From the NCBI RefSeq assembly GCF_030812315.1, contig NZ_JAUSSM010000001.1, positions 645,255-709,254 of the forward strand: a stretch of DNA of 64,000 nucleotides, in the 5' to 3' direction. The notes below the pieces were generated by a model. That model was not told where the DNA came from, did not search any database, and was given only the letters and a program-made list of their open reading frames with translations. Within the stretch, counting starts at the first letter, position 1; each line of letters opens with the position of its first letter. Source of the stretch: Arthrobacter oryzae. GTDB lineage: Bacteria > Actinomycetota > Actinomycetes > Actinomycetales > Micrococcaceae. Both the position numbers and the translations under genes were made by a program. Positions 26,865-36,650 of this stretch are shown here, piece by piece.

Positions 26865-27068
26865 GTGGCTGTCCCGAAGCGGAAAATGTCTCGCTCGAAT
26901 ACCCGCGCCCGCCGCTCCCAGTGGAAGGCAACTGCCCCCCACCTGGTGAAGACCGTTGAGAACGGCCAGGTTACCTACAGCCTGCCGCACCAGGCAAAGG
27001 TCGTTACCGACTCGGCTGGCACTGCGCTGTTCCTTGAGTACAAGGGCCGCAAGGTCGCAGACGTCTAA
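26865..27068 (+). CDS. rpmF: 50S ribosomal protein L32
   Basis: 67 residues. Seen: [21 protein letters not shown], the standard L32 N-terminus. It has no cysteines, so it is the zinc-free (C-) form. GTG start at 26865, after GAGAG. Unusually for L32 the C-terminal half ([21 protein letters not shown]) is neutral, as seen in Micrococcales. Between yceD and rnc, the classic arrangement. Confidence 0.96.
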   Translation: MAVPKRKMSRSNTRARRSQWKATAPHLVKTVENGQVTYSLPHQAKVVTDSAGTALFLEYKGRKVADV

Positions 27069-27086
27069 TCGGCCCACTGGCTGAAC

Positions 27087-27809
27087 ATGACGTCTTCAAC
27101 TGAAGAGCTTTTGAAGCGTCTCGGTGTCTCTATTGACGCCGGGACGCTTCGTCTTGCTCTGACACATCGTTCGTATGCCTACGAAAACGGCGGCATACCC
27201 ACCAACGAGCGCCTCGAGTTCCTGGGCGATTCCATCCTGGGTTTCTCGGTGACGGATGCGTTGTACCGTGACAACCCTGCCTTGCCTGAAGGCGACCTCG
27301 CGAAGCGTCGGTCAGCCGTGGTGAGCACCAGGGCACTTGCCGGAATCGGCCGCAGCCTCGGCATCGGTGACTACATCTACCTCGGACAGGGCGAAAAGCT
27401 CACCGACGGCAAGAACAAGTCCTCCATCCTCGCGGACACCATGGAGGCCCTCATCGGCGCCACCTACGTGTCCAACGACATCGAGACGGCACGCCAACTG
27501 GTCATGCGGCTGATCGGTCCGCTGCTCCAGGACGCCGCTGCGCTTGGCGCCGGAACCGACTGGAAAACCAGCATCCAGGAATTGGCGGCCAGCCGTCAGC
27601 TTGGCAGCATCTACTACGCCGTGGAGGGCTCAGGCCCGGACCATGCGCGGACTTTTGAAGCCGTGCTCCGGATCGGCGGGACCGACTACGGTCAGGGTGC
27701 CGGTCGCTCCAAGAAGGAAGCTGAACAGGAAGCTGCCGCCGATGCCTGGCGGAAGCTGTCAGCTGCCGCGACGCCAAGCCTCCCGGCGGATTCCGAAACC
27801 GGCCGCTAG
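27087..27809 (+). CDS. rnc: Ribonuclease III
   Basis: Cleaves double-stranded RNA in rRNA and mRNA maturation. 240 residues. Seen: signature ERLEFLGDS at 41-49, [11 protein letters not shown] with the second catalytic Asp/Glu, and a C-terminal dsRBD from about residue 155 with [20 protein letters not shown] 27087, 18 bp after rpmF. mutM follows 7 bp after the stop. Confidence 0.96.
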   Translation: MTSSTEELLKRLGVSIDAGTLRLALTHRSYAYENGGIPTNERLEFLGDSILGFSVTDALYRDNPALPEGDLAKRRSAVVSTRALAGIGRSLGIGDYIYLGQGEKLTDGKNKSSILADTMEALIGATYVSNDIETARQLVMRLIGPLLQDAAALGAGTDWKTSIQELAASRQLGSIYYAVEGSGPDHARTFEAVLRIGGTDYGQGAGRSKKEAEQEAAADAWRKLSAAATPSLPADSETGR

Positions 27810-27816
27810 GTTTTCC

Positions 27817-28797
27817 GTGCCTGAACTGCCGGAAGTCGAAGTTGTCCGCCGCGGACTGGTGAGTTGGGTCCGTGGCAGGACAATTACCTCTGTTGACGTC
27901 CTGGATCCGCGCTCCATCCGCCGGCACGCCCTCGGCGTGCAGGATTTTGCCGGCAACCTCGAAGGCGCCAAGGTCGTGGACGTGGTGCGGCGCGGAAAGT
28001 TCCTCTGGCTTCCGCTGGAGGAGGCCGACGCCGTGCACCCGGACGCCGACGCGGTCCGGCCGCCCGGCACCGCCCGCCCGGCGGTGGCCCTGATGGCTCA
28101 TTTGGGCATGAGCGGCCAGCTGCTGATGCAGGATGCCGGCGTTCCGGACGAAAAGCACCTGAAAATCCGCCTGCGGCTCAGTCCGGCTGAAGGCATGCCG
28201 GAGCAGCTCAGGTTCGTGGACCAGCGCATTTTCGGCGGACTGTTCGTGACGTCCCTGATCCCAACATCCGACGGTGGACCAGGCGGCCTGGGGGAGCTCC
28301 CGGCGCCGGTCATTGCCGAGGAAGCCGCCCACATCGCCCGGGACCCGCTCGATCCGCATTTCTCCTTCGATTCGTTCTACCGCCGGCTGCGGGCACGAAA
28401 AACCGGCCTCAAACGCGCGCTGCTGGACCAAGGACTGGTTTCAGGTATCGGCAACATTTACGCGGATGAGGCACTGTGGCGGGCGAGGCTGCATTACGCG
28501 CGGCCCACCGACACGCTCCGCCGCGCCGAAGCACTGAAGGTTCTTGAGGCCGCCCGCGAGGTGATGCTGGACGCCCTTGCCGCCGGCGGCACCAGCTTCG
28601 ACTCCCTCTACGTCAACGTCAACGGCGCTTCCGGATACTTCGACCGGTCCCTCAACGCCTACGGCAGGGAAAACCTGGAGTGCAAGCGCTGCGCCGCTGC
28701 GGGGATAGTGAGCCTCATGAAGCGCGAACAGTTCATGAACCGGTCGTCCTATACGTGCCCCGTGTGCCAGCCCCGCCCCCGTAACGGCCGGTGGTAG
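27817..28797 (+). CDS. mutM: Formamidopyrimidine-DNA glycosylase
   Basis: Removes oxidised purines (8-oxoG, Fapy) and nicks the backbone. 326 residues. Seen: N-terminal [13 protein letters not shown] with catalytic Pro2/Glu3 after Met removal, VVRRGKFLW with the conserved Lys, [19 protein letters not shown], and a C-terminal zinc finger CKRC...CPVC. GTG start 27817, chosen because Pro must follow the initiator. The insert of ~20 residues around [14 protein letters not shown] is longer than in E. coli MutM. Confidence 0.95.
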   Translation: MPELPEVEVVRRGLVSWVRGRTITSVDVLDPRSIRRHALGVQDFAGNLEGAKVVDVVRRGKFLWLPLEEADAVHPDADAVRPPGTARPAVALMAHLGMSGQLLMQDAGVPDEKHLKIRLRLSPAEGMPEQLRFVDQRIFGGLFVTSLIPTSDGGPGGLGELPAPVIAEEAAHIARDPLDPHFSFDSFYRRLRARKTGLKRALLDQGLVSGIGNIYADEALWRARLHYARPTDTLRRAEALKVLEAAREVMLDALAAGGTSFDSLYVNVNGASGYFDRSLNAYGRENLECKRCAAAGIVSLMKREQFMNRSSYTCPVCQPRPRNGRW

Positions 28798-28893
28798 GCG
28801 GGAAAAGGCTGTAAATCCGCGGTTTGTCGGTGCCACGCAGTAGATTTAGGGCAGGAACTAGCCGCTTCAGCCACTCAGGAGATCCGAAACACC

Positions 28894-31800
28894 TTGCACC
28901 TCAAGAGCCTGACCGTCCGCGGATTCAAGTCCTTCGCGTCAGCCACGACGTTCGACTTTGAGCCGGGCGTCACTGCAGTGGTCGGCCCGAACGGCTCCGG
29001 GAAATCCAATGTCGTGGATGCCCTGGCCTGGGTCATGGGCGAACAGGGTGCCAAGACGCTCCGCGGCGGCAAGATGGAGGACGTTATCTTCGCCGGTACG
29101 TCCGGGCGCCCGCCGCTGGGCCGGGCGCACGTGTCCCTGACCATCGACAACACAGACGGCGCGCTGCCGATTGAATACAGCGAAGTGACCATTTCCCGGA
29201 CGCTTTTCCGTACCGGCGGATCCGAATACGCGATTAATGGTTCCGGCTGCCGCCTCCTGGACATCCAGGAGCTCCTGTCCGATTCCGGCCTGGGCCGGGA
29301 AATGCACGTCATCGTCGGGCAGGGCCAGCTGGACAAGGTCCTGCACGCCACCCCGGAGGACCGGCGCGGCTTCATCGAAGAGGCCGCGGGGATCCTCAAG
29401 CACCGCCGGCGCAAGGAAAAGACGGTCCGGAAACTGGAGGCGATGCAGGCGAACCTGCAGCGGCTGAGCGACCTCACCAGTGAGATCCGGCGCCAGCTGA
29501 CCCCGCTCGGCAAACAGGCCGAAGTGGCTCGCCGGGCGCAAAGCGTCCAGTTCGAAGTACGGGACGCCCGGGCGCGGCTGCTCGCGGACGACCTCGTGCA
29601 GTTGCAGTCCGCCTTGGCCAAGGACGTTGCCGACGAATCGGCACTGAAGGCGCGCAGGGCCGTCGTCGAGCAGGGCCTTGAAACCGGACGGCAGCGGCAG
29701 GCAGTACTGGAACAGCTTGCCGCCGAAGCCACCCCCAAACTCAACGCTGCCCGGGACACGTGGTATCAGCTCTCGGCGGGGCGGGAAAGGCTTCGCTCCC
29801 TCGGGTCGCTTGCAGAAGAGCGGCGCCGGCTGCTTGGCGCCGCGGACGATGTCCCGGACTCCGGCCGGGACCCGGAGCAGCTCGAACGGAACGCGGCGCG
29901 GGTCCGCGAAGAACAGTCGGCACTGGAAAACGGCATCCTGGAGAAACGCGCTGCCCTGGAAGCCGCCACGGCAGCCAAACAGGATGCCGAAAGTGCCGCC
30001 AGCGCCGAAGACAAGCGACTGGCCGCGGTCCTCCGTGCTGCGGCGGACCGCCGCGAGGGGCTGGCGAAACTGGCCGGCCAGGTGGGCGCCGCACGGTCGC
30101 GCGTCGAGTCCGCGCAGGCAGAGCTTGGCAGGCTCCGGGAATCCCAGGCTGCCGGCGACGAGCGCCGCCGCCGCGCCCAGAGCGAGTTCACGGCACTGGA
30201 ATCGCAAGTGGCAGGTGTCGAGGACGGCGAGGAAACACTTGACGCCGATTATGAGGACGCCAGCGCTGTTTTGGACGAAATCCTGGCGGAAATCGATGGG
30301 TTGAAATCAGCCGAGCGTGAGGGCGAACGCGAACGGGACGCCCTGGTTGCCCGTCGGGATGCGTTGCAGCTGGGGCTAAGCCGCAAGGACGGTTCGGGCC
30401 GCGTCGCCGATTCGGGATTGCCCGGCATCGTGGGGCCACTTGCGTCGATGCTGGCCGTCGAGGCCGGTTATGAAGCTGCAATCGCCGCTGCCTTGGGAAA
30501 CTCCTCGGACGCCGTCGTCGTGCGGGACGCCGCTACCGCCGTCGAAGCGCTGCAGCTGCTAAAGGACGACGACGCCGGCCTTGCCTCGCTGCTGCTGGCG
30601 GCGGCTGACAGGCTCCCCGCGGAGGTGACAGCAGGATCAACCGCCGCTGCTCCACGGCCGCTTCCCGGCGGTGCCCGTTGGGCCGCGGACCTGGTCACGG
30701 CCACGGGACTGCTGCCGGGCAGCCTCCTGCGCACCCTGCTGGCGGGAACGGCTGTTGTTGAGGACCTGGAGTCGGCGTCGCGGCTTATCCACGCCCAGCC
30801 CGGGTTGACTGTGGTCACACGCGCGGGCGACGTCTTCACGGCCTTCACCGTCCGGGGCGGTTCGGCGAATGCGCCGTCGCTGCTGGAAGTGCAGGCGGCC
30901 GTAGACGACGCTGAGGCCAGGATCGCCTCTGTCGGCGCGGACCTTGAACGCAACCGGTTTGCGTTGGCCTCGGCCCAGGCCCGCCGGGCGGAAGCCCAGG
31001 AGCGCGCGGACACAGCCTTGGACCGGCTCCACGAATCCGATGCCAGGCTCGCTGCGGTGGCCGAACGGCTGGGCCACTTGAACTCGGTGCTGCGGAGCGC
31101 CGTCGGCGAGAGCGAAAGGCTTGGCGCGTCGCTGGCCAAGGCCGAGGCAAACATCGTGGCCGAGCAGGATGCGCTGCAGGCTGCGGCCGCACGCCTGGAC
31201 GCAGCCCAGCAGGCCCCCGAGGATGAGGAACCCTCTCCGGAACTCCGCGACGAACTGGCGCTGGCGGCGTCAGCGGCAAGGTCGGCCGAGATGGAGGCCA
31301 GGCTGTCCCTGCGGAGTGCCGAGGAGCAACTGACGGCCACCCGCAACCGGGCCTTGTCCCTGGAACGGGCAGCAGTTGCCGAGCGCCGGGCACGTGAAGA
31401 GGCCGCCCAACGTGCCCGCCACCGCCGGATCCAGGCCGGCCGGGCCGCGGCCGTTTCGGCTGCTGTGGAGCAGGTCATCGCATTTATGGACGTGTCCGTG
31501 GACCTTGCCGCGCGCGCGAGGGATCTGGCGGAGGAAGAGCGGGAGCACAGGGACCGCGAACTCGTGGACGTCCGGTCACAGAACAACACACTTATCCGGG
31601 AGTTGGCCGAACTGACGGACTCGGTGCACCGCGATGAGCTTGCCCGCACGCAGCAGCGGCTGCGGATCGAAGCCCTCGAACTGCGCTCGGTCGAGGAACT
31701 CGGCCTCTCGCCGGACCAGCTCGTGGCGGACTACGGGCCGGACCAGCCGGTGCCCGTGCCCGCGGGGGAATCCGGTGACAAGTGGGCGGCACTCCGCGCA

Positions 31801-32502
31801 CCGGTGGACGAGGCCGGCAAGCCGGTCCCTGAGGGCAAGCCTTTCGTCCGCGAGGAGCAGGAAAAACGGCTCCGGAAAGCAGAGCGGGACCTCTCCTCCT
31901 TGGGGCGGATCAATCCGCTGGCATTGGAGGAATTCGCCGCCCTGGAGGAAAGGCACCAATTCCTCAGCACCCAGCTGGAGGACCTCAAATCAAGCCGCAA
32001 GGACCTGCTGGACATCATCAAGGAAGTGGATGACCGTGTCCAGAAGGTGTTCGCCGAAGCGTTCGCCGACACCTCGGCGCAATTCGTCCGCGTTTTCGCC
32101 CGGCTCTTTCCCGGCGGCGAGGGACGGCTCGTCCTGACCGACCCCTCGGACATGCTCACCACGGGAATCGAGGTGGAAGCGCGGCCGGCCGGCAAGAAGA
32201 TCAAGCGCCTCTCCCTGCTCTCCGGCGGCGAGCGTTCACTGACGGCAGTGGCCCTCCTCGTTGCCATCTTCAAGGCGCGTCCATCACCGTTCTACGTGAT
32301 GGATGAGGTCGAAGCCGCCCTGGACGACACCAACCTGGGCCGGCTCATCACCATTTTCGAAGAACTCCGCGAGTCCAGCCAGCTGATCGTCATCACGCAC
32401 CAGAAGCGGACCATGGAGGTTGCCGACGCGCTCTACGGGGTAACCATGCGGGGCGACGGCGTTTCGGCGGTCATCAGCCAGCGCCTTGGAGCCGAGGTAT
32501 AG
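28894..32502 (+). CDS. smc: Chromosome segregation protein SMC
   Basis: 1202 residues. Seen: Walker A GPNGSGKSN at 31-39, long coiled coils (~170-490 and ~660-1000), a globular hinge around residues 500-650 (GIVGPLASMLAVEAGYEAAIAAALG), ABC signature LSGGERSLTAVALL near 1108 and Walker B FYVMDEVEAALDD. Starts at TTG 28894, ~12 bp after AGGAG. Forms the condensin core with ScpA/ScpB, which are not in this window. ftsY follows after 62 bp, as in many Gram-positives. Confidence 0.97.
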   Translation: MHLKSLTVRGFKSFASATTFDFEPGVTAVVGPNGSGKSNVVDALAWVMGEQGAKTLRGGKMEDVIFAGTSGRPPLGRAHVSLTIDNTDGALPIEYSEVTISRTLFRTGGSEYAINGSGCRLLDIQELLSDSGLGREMHVIVGQGQLDKVLHATPEDRRGFIEEAAGILKHRRRKEKTVRKLEAMQANLQRLSDLTSEIRRQLTPLGKQAEVARRAQSVQFEVRDARARLLADDLVQLQSALAKDVADESALKARRAVVEQGLETGRQRQAVLEQLAAEATPKLNAARDTWYQLSAGRERLRSLGSLAEERRRLLGAADDVPDSGRDPEQLERNAARVREEQSALENGILEKRAALEAATAAKQDAESAASAEDKRLAAVLRAAADRREGLAKLAGQVGAARSRVESAQAELGRLRESQAAGDERRRRAQSEFTALESQVAGVEDGEETLDADYEDASAVLDEILAEIDGLKSAEREGERERDALVARRDALQLGLSRKDGSGRVADSGLPGIVGPLASMLAVEAGYEAAIAAALGNSSDAVVVRDAATAVEALQLLKDDDAGLASLLLAAADRLPAEVTAGSTAAAPRPLPGGARWAADLVTATGLLPGSLLRTLLAGTAVVEDLESASRLIHAQPGLTVVTRAGDVFTAFTVRGGSANAPSLLEVQAAVDDAEARIASVGADLERNRFALASAQARRAEAQERADTALDRLHESDARLAAVAERLGHLNSVLRSAVGESERLGASLAKAEANIVAEQDALQAAAARLDAAQQAPEDEEPSPELRDELALAASAARSAEMEARLSLRSAEEQLTATRNRALSLERAAVAERRAREEAAQRARHRRIQAGRAAAVSAAVEQVIAFMDVSVDLAARARDLAEEEREHRDRELVDVRSQNNTLIRELAELTDSVHRDELARTQQRLRIEALELRSVEELGLSPDQLVADYGPDQPVPVPAGESGDKWAALRAPVDEAGKPVPEGKPFVREEQEKRLRKAERDLSSLGRINPLALEEFAALEERHQFLSTQLEDLKSSRKDLLDIIKEVDDRVQKVFAEAFADTSAQFVRVFARLFPGGEGRLVLTDPSDMLTTGIEVEARPAGKKIKRLSLLSGGERSLTAVALLVAIFKARPSPFYVMDEVEAALDDTNLGRLITIFEELRESSQLIVITHQKRTMEVADALYGVTMRGDGVSAVISQRLGAEV

Positions 32503-32524
32503 CGTTCCCCCTGGCATCCACACA

Positions 32525-32557
32525 TGTGTGACACGTGTGTGAAACGTTGTGAGAAGC
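32525..32557 (+). repeat. 11-bp near-repeats before ftsY
   Basis: TGTGTGACACG, TGTGTGAAACG and TTGTGAGAAGC follow one another at 11-bp spacing. The segment also contains small palindromes (CACATGTG, ACACGTGT, AACGTT). It ends 7 bp before the ftsY GTG. Confidence 0.6.
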
Positions 32558-32564
32558 TAGGGGA

Positions 32565-33779
32565 GTGAATGACATCCTCCCCATTATTCTTGCCATCCTC
32601 GCTGCCCTGGTGGTCATTGGCGGGCTGATCCCGGTCTTCATGAAGACCCGCCGGAACATCACCAAGTACCCGGGCACCCGTGACGCCAACGATCCCGCCG
32701 AGCCCCAGCGCGGTGCCGGCGGAACGCTGGTGGAGGACCGCCCGGCGGTGACGCCTGGACGCCAGGCGCCTGACGCCGTCGACCTCGAAGGACTGGAAAC
32801 GGCCGAGGTCCCCGACGACGCGGCGGGACTTGAGGTCATTGCGGTGGAGACGCCGCTGCCGGTGGCGGGACGGCTAACCCGGCTTCGCGAACGCCTGGTC
32901 AGGTCAAACAACGTCCTCGGCAAGGGCCTGCTGGCCCTCCTGTCCAGCGACAAGATTGACGAAGACGTCTGGGACGAAGTCGAAGAAACCCTCCTGCTCG
33001 CCGATCTAGGCACGGAACCGACCATGCAGTTGGTCGATGCCCTCCGGGAGCGGGTCAAAGTGCTGGGAACACGCACCCCCGAGCAAGTCAAAGCCCTTCT
33101 TCGCGAAGAACTGATCAAGCTCGTGGACCCGACCATGGACCGCAGTCTCCGCACGGAACGCCACGCCGATACGCCCTCCGTCATGATGGTGGTGGGTGTG
33201 AACGGCGTGGGCAAGACCACGACCGTAGGCAAGCTCGCCCGCGTCCTCGTGGCCGAGGACAAGGACGTCCTGCTGGGCGCGGCGGACACGTTCCGTGCCG
33301 CCGCCGCCGAACAGCTCGCCACCTGGGGCCAGCGCGTGGGCGTGCCCACCGTCAAGTCCGACATCGACGGCGCCGATCCAGCCTCCGTTGCTTATGAAGC
33401 GGTCAAGGCAGGCATCGACCAGGAAGTCGACGTGGTCATGATCGATACCGCCGGACGGCTCCAGAACAAAGTGGGCCTGATGGATGAACTCGGCAAGGTC
33501 AAGCGGGTCATCGAGAAGCTGGCCGAGGTGGACGAGGTCCTGTTGGTGCTGGATGCCACCACCGGACAAAACGGCCTTAACCAGGCTCGCGTGTTCTCCG
33601 AGGTGGTCAACATCACCGGCATCGTCCTCACCAAGCTGGACGGCACCGCCAAGGGCGGCATCGTAGTCGCCATCCAGAAATCGCTTGGCGTCCCGGTCAA
33701 GCTGATCGGCCTCGGCGAGGGCGCGGACGACCTGGCCCCGTTCGAGGTCGAGAGCTTTGTGGACGCGCTGCTGAACTAG
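32565..33779 (+). CDS. ftsY: Signal recognition particle receptor FtsY
   Basis: Membrane-docking GTPase that receives Ffh-ribosome complexes. 404 residues. Seen: N-terminal membrane helix (ILPIILAILAALVVIGGLIPV), an acidic linker to ~residue 100, N domain, then G-domain motifs GVNGVGKTTT (~212), DTFRAAAAEQL, DTAGRLQN, and TKLDGTAKGG. The GTG at 32565 lies inside GGGAGTGA with only a weak site. The stop TAG shares CTAG with the stop of the converging MFS gene. Partner ffh is 5 kb away. Confidence 0.96.
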   Translation: MNDILPIILAILAALVVIGGLIPVFMKTRRNITKYPGTRDANDPAEPQRGAGGTLVEDRPAVTPGRQAPDAVDLEGLETAEVPDDAAGLEVIAVETPLPVAGRLTRLRERLVRSNNVLGKGLLALLSSDKIDEDVWDEVEETLLLADLGTEPTMQLVDALRERVKVLGTRTPEQVKALLREELIKLVDPTMDRSLRTERHADTPSVMMVVGVNGVGKTTTVGKLARVLVAEDKDVLLGAADTFRAAAAEQLATWGQRVGVPTVKSDIDGADPASVAYEAVKAGIDQEVDVVMIDTAGRLQNKVGLMDELGKVKRVIEKLAEVDEVLLVLDATTGQNGLNQARVFSEVVNITGIVLTKLDGTAKGGIVVAIQKSLGVPVKLIGLGEGADDLAPFEVESFVDALLN

Positions 33780-35059
33780 TTCGTCGACGCGCCGCTCGGG
33801 GCGGTTCGCTGGAACGTCTCCCGTGCGAACAGCCAGCCGGCGGCAGCCACGATCAGCACGCCGCCGGTGACGCCGAACGCCCAGCCGTACCCGAGCCGGT
33901 CGGCGAGGAGCCCGGCGAGGACCGGGCCGATGATGGCCCCGGCGTCGGACGTCATCTGGAAGACCGCCAGCACGCGGCCGCCGGAACGGCCATTGCCGAT
34001 CACGTCGGCGATGGCCGCCTGCTGGGCCGGGCCCAGCAGGCCCGAACCGATTCCGGCAACGGCGGAGGCCGCCAGGAACCAGGGCATATCGTGGGTCAGC
34101 CCGATGCCCGCGGTCGCCAATCCGGTGAGGACCAGCCCGGCAATCATCAGCGGCTTTCGGCCGAGGGTGTCTGCCAGTTTCCCCGAGACCGTGAGCGCTG
34201 CGGCGTTGCCGCCGGCAAAGACGGCCAGCGCCCAGCCCGCCGCAGCAGTCCCGGCACCCAGCGCCGCGACGGCGAACAGGGGAACGGTGGCCATACGCAC
34301 GCCGAACGTTGCCCAGCCGTTGGCGAAGCTGGAGAACAGGCCCGCCCGGTAGGCGCTGTCCCGCAAGGCCTCGCCCAGGCCCATCGCTTGCTCCAGGCCG
34401 CTGTCCTTCCGGGACTTGCCGGGTACGTGGCTAAGCTGCGTCTGCACCACAAGCGCCGCTAGGACCAGCGCCGCGGCGTACGCCAGGAACGGAATGCGGA
34501 GGCCGAAGCCGGCAAGGAGGCCGCCGACAATCGGTCCGCAGACATTGCCGATCAGGAATGCGGAAGCGTACGCGCCGGAGACCCGGCCGCGGCTCTCCGG
34601 CGGCGCAAGCCGCACCACCAGGGCCATCGAAGCCACCGTGAACATCACCGAACCCGCGCCGCCGAGACCGCGGAAAATGAGCAACTGCCAATAGTCCTGG
34701 GCGAACGCGCACGCAGCCGTTGAAGCAGCCACGATCAGCAGTCCGGCAACATAGACGGGCCGTTCACCCAGCCTCACGATCAGTGCACCGCCGGCTGGGG
34801 CGAACAGCAGCCGCATGAACGCAAAAATACTCACGATCACGGCGGCGGCGGTGGCCCCGACATCGAATGTGGTCGCGAACTGGGGCAACACCGGCGCCAC
34901 CAGTCCGAACCCGAGCGCAATCAGGAACGCTGCGGCCAGCATCACCTTGATGTCACGCGGCAACTTGGTGGTACCGGGCTGCGCCGCACCTTCCGTGCGG
35001 CCGGACTGGCCGCTGTTCCGGCGGGGCAGGGCCTTGGCTGGGCGGAAACGATCGGTCAT
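33776..35059 (-). CDS. MFS transporter
   Basis: 427-residue membrane protein with about 12 predicted helices in two halves. Seen: after a 35-residue polar N-terminus, ALGFGLVAPVLPQFA, an MFS-A-like GGALIVRLGERPVYVAG loop between helices 2 and 3, RGLGGAGSVMFTVASMALV, and the second-half equivalent KLADTLGRKPLM. Looks like the DHA1 drug-efflux or tetracycline-resistance-like branch; substrate unknown. ATG 35059. Divergent from amtB across ~240 bp; its stop overlaps the ftsY stop. Confidence 0.85.
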   Translation of the reverse strand: MTDRFRPAKALPRRNSGQSGRTEGAAQPGTTKLPRDIKVMLAAAFLIALGFGLVAPVLPQFATTFDVGATAAAVIVSIFAFMRLLFAPAGGALIVRLGERPVYVAGLLIVAASTAACAFAQDYWQLLIFRGLGGAGSVMFTVASMALVVRLAPPESRGRVSGAYASAFLIGNVCGPIVGGLLAGFGLRIPFLAYAAALVLAALVVQTQLSHVPGKSRKDSGLEQAMGLGEALRDSAYRAGLFSSFANGWATFGVRMATVPLFAVAALGAGTAAAGWALAVFAGGNAAALTVSGKLADTLGRKPLMIAGLVLTGLATAGIGLTHDMPWFLAASAVAGIGSGLLGPAQQAAIADVIGNGRSGGRVLAVFQMTSDAGAIIGPVLAGLLADRLGYGWAFGVTGGVLIVAAAGWLFARETFQRTAPSGASTN

Positions 35060-35108
35060 GGGGCCGTTGTCCTTGCAGAGTGCTGTGGAAGGGCGGTTTT
35101 GGAATGGT

Positions 35109-35170
35109 GAAACATAACCGTAACAAGCAGGATATGCACCATTTACTTCCGGGAGGTTGTTGTAACAACC
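35109..35170. promoter_or_regulatory. Candidate nitrogen-control operators before amtB
   Basis: GAAAC-6-GTAAC-6-GATAT (35109-35135) is an imperfect run of GlnR-type half sites (GTnAC and GAAAC spaced by 6). Downstream is a perfect inverted repeat GGTTGTT-GT-AACAACC (35155-35170). Both lie in the amtB upstream region and far from the MFS start. Assignment to GlnR or another regulator is inferred. Confidence 0.4.
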
Positions 35171-35297
35171 CGGACATCTAATTCCTCCGCCGGCGAAACA
35201 CAGCCCGGCAAAAATCGTCTAAGAACTCAAAAGGCGTTGTACAAGCGGAAGACTCCGTTTGCACAACTAAGCATCTAGGCAAGGGAGGACGTGCACC

Positions 35298-36650
35298 ATG
35301 GAACTTACCGCAGGTCACGTATGGCTCATGGTTGCGGCGGCACTCGTGCTGTTCATGACACCAGGACTGGCATTTTTCTACGGCGGCATGACACGTGCGA
35401 AGGCCGCGCTGAACATGATGATGATGAGCTTCATCTCCATCGGCATGGTCGGCGTGGTGTGGGTGCTCTGGGGTGCATCCATGAGCTCCGGCGAAGGTTT
35501 CCTGCAGATCGTGGGTAACCCGTTCGCAACGTTCGGCCTCGAGGGCATCACGGCTCCGGACGGACTCATCAAGGTCGGCTACGCAGCAACATTCGCCATC
35601 ATCACGGTGGCACTCATCAGCGGCGCTATCGCGGACCGTGCAAAGTTCGGCGCATGGACCGTGTTCGTGCCTGTCTGGGTCACGCTCGTATACTGCCCGC
35701 TGGCCTACATGGTCTGGGGCGGAGGGCTCTTCGGGCCCGAAGGCGCTGTTGGCCAGGCACTCGGCCCGGCGATCGACTTTGCCGGTGGCACGGTGGTCCA
35801 CATCAACGCCGGCGTGGCCGCACTGATCCTCGTTCTGATCATCGGCAACCGCAAGGGCTTCGGCAAGGACCCGAACCACCGCCCGCACAACATCCCGTTC
35901 GTTATGCTCGGCGCAGCCATCCTCTGGTTCGGCTGGTTCGGCTTCAACGGCGGCGCAGCAACCACGGCGGAACAGGGCGGCCTCATCTGGGTCAACACCC
36001 TCGCCGCTCCGGCAGCTGCCATGCTCGGCTGGCTCATCACTGAGCGCATCCGCGACGGCCACCCGACCTCGCTCGGTGCAGCATCCGGTGTGGTTGCCGG
36101 CCTGGTTGCAATCACTCCGGCTTGTGCAAACGTCAGCCCGATCGGCGCGCTTGGCCTCGGTCTCGTAGCAGGTGCGGCTTCCGCCCTGGCAGTCGGCCTG
36201 AAGTTCCGCTGGGGCTTCGATGACTCCCTGGATGTCGTCGGCGTCCACCTGGTCTCAGGCGTTATCGGCACCGTGGCACTCGGCTTCATCGCCCTCCCGG
36301 TCGAAGGCGTCGGCGGCGGCCTGTTCTACGGCGGCGGACTCACCCAGCTGTGGGCCCAGCTCGCAGCGGCAGGCATCGCGATCGCCTACTCGGCCATCCT
36401 GACGGCTCTGATCGCACTGGCGATCCACAAGACCATGGGCTTCCGTGTCTCCCAGGAGCAGGAAGTTGTGGGTGTGGACCTCAGCCTGCACGCAGAAACC
36501 GCCTACGAATTCGGAGTCGGCGGCCACGGCGGCAGCTTCCAGCCGCTGCATGAACTGATCACCGGCAAGCAGAGCGAAGAGCCCGCTCCGGTTTCGGAAG
36601 ACGGCAAGAAGTCTGACGCAGCAACAGGTAAGGAAAGTGTGGGGGCATGA
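35298..36650 (+). CDS. amtB: Ammonium transporter
   Basis: Amt/MEP/Rh channel for NH4+/NH3. 450 residues, about 11 membrane helices. Seen: N-terminal WLMVAAALVLFMTPGLAFFYGG, the pore histidines in GGTVVHINAG and GVHLVSGVIG, and WFGWFGFNGG. ATG 35298 follows AAGGGAGG with ideal spacing. The polar C-terminal tail (~50 residues, ending KSDAATGKESVGA) is where GlnK usually docks. Stop overlaps glnK ATG (ATGA), giving the conserved amtB-glnK pair. Confidence 0.96.
   Translation: MELTAGHVWLMVAAALVLFMTPGLAFFYGGMTRAKAALNMMMMSFISIGMVGVVWVLWGASMSSGEGFLQIVGNPFATFGLEGITAPDGLIKVGYAATFAIITVALISGAIADRAKFGAWTVFVPVWVTLVYCPLAYMVWGGGLFGPEGAVGQALGPAIDFAGGTVVHINAGVAALILVLIIGNRKGFGKDPNHRPHNIPFVMLGAAILWFGWFGFNGGAATTAEQGGLIWVNTLAAPAAAMLGWLITERIRDGHPTSLGAASGVVAGLVAITPACANVSPIGALGLGLVAGAASALAVGLKFRWGFDDSLDVVGVHLVSGVIGTVALGFIALPVEGVGGGLFYGGGLTQLWAQLAAAGIAIAYSAILTALIALAIHKTMGFRVSQEQEVVGVDLSLHAETAYEFGVGGHGGSFQPLHELITGKQSEEPAPVSEDGKKSDAATGKESVGA

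Noticed and set aside
30468..31649. Minus-strand Ser/Ala-rich frame of 393 residues under smc
   Set aside because: Antisense to the SMC coiled coil; low-complexity composition only.
35178..36248. Minus-strand frame of 356 residues under amtB
   Set aside because: His/Cys/Asp-rich composition is the mirror of amtB codons; there is no domain or ribosome site.
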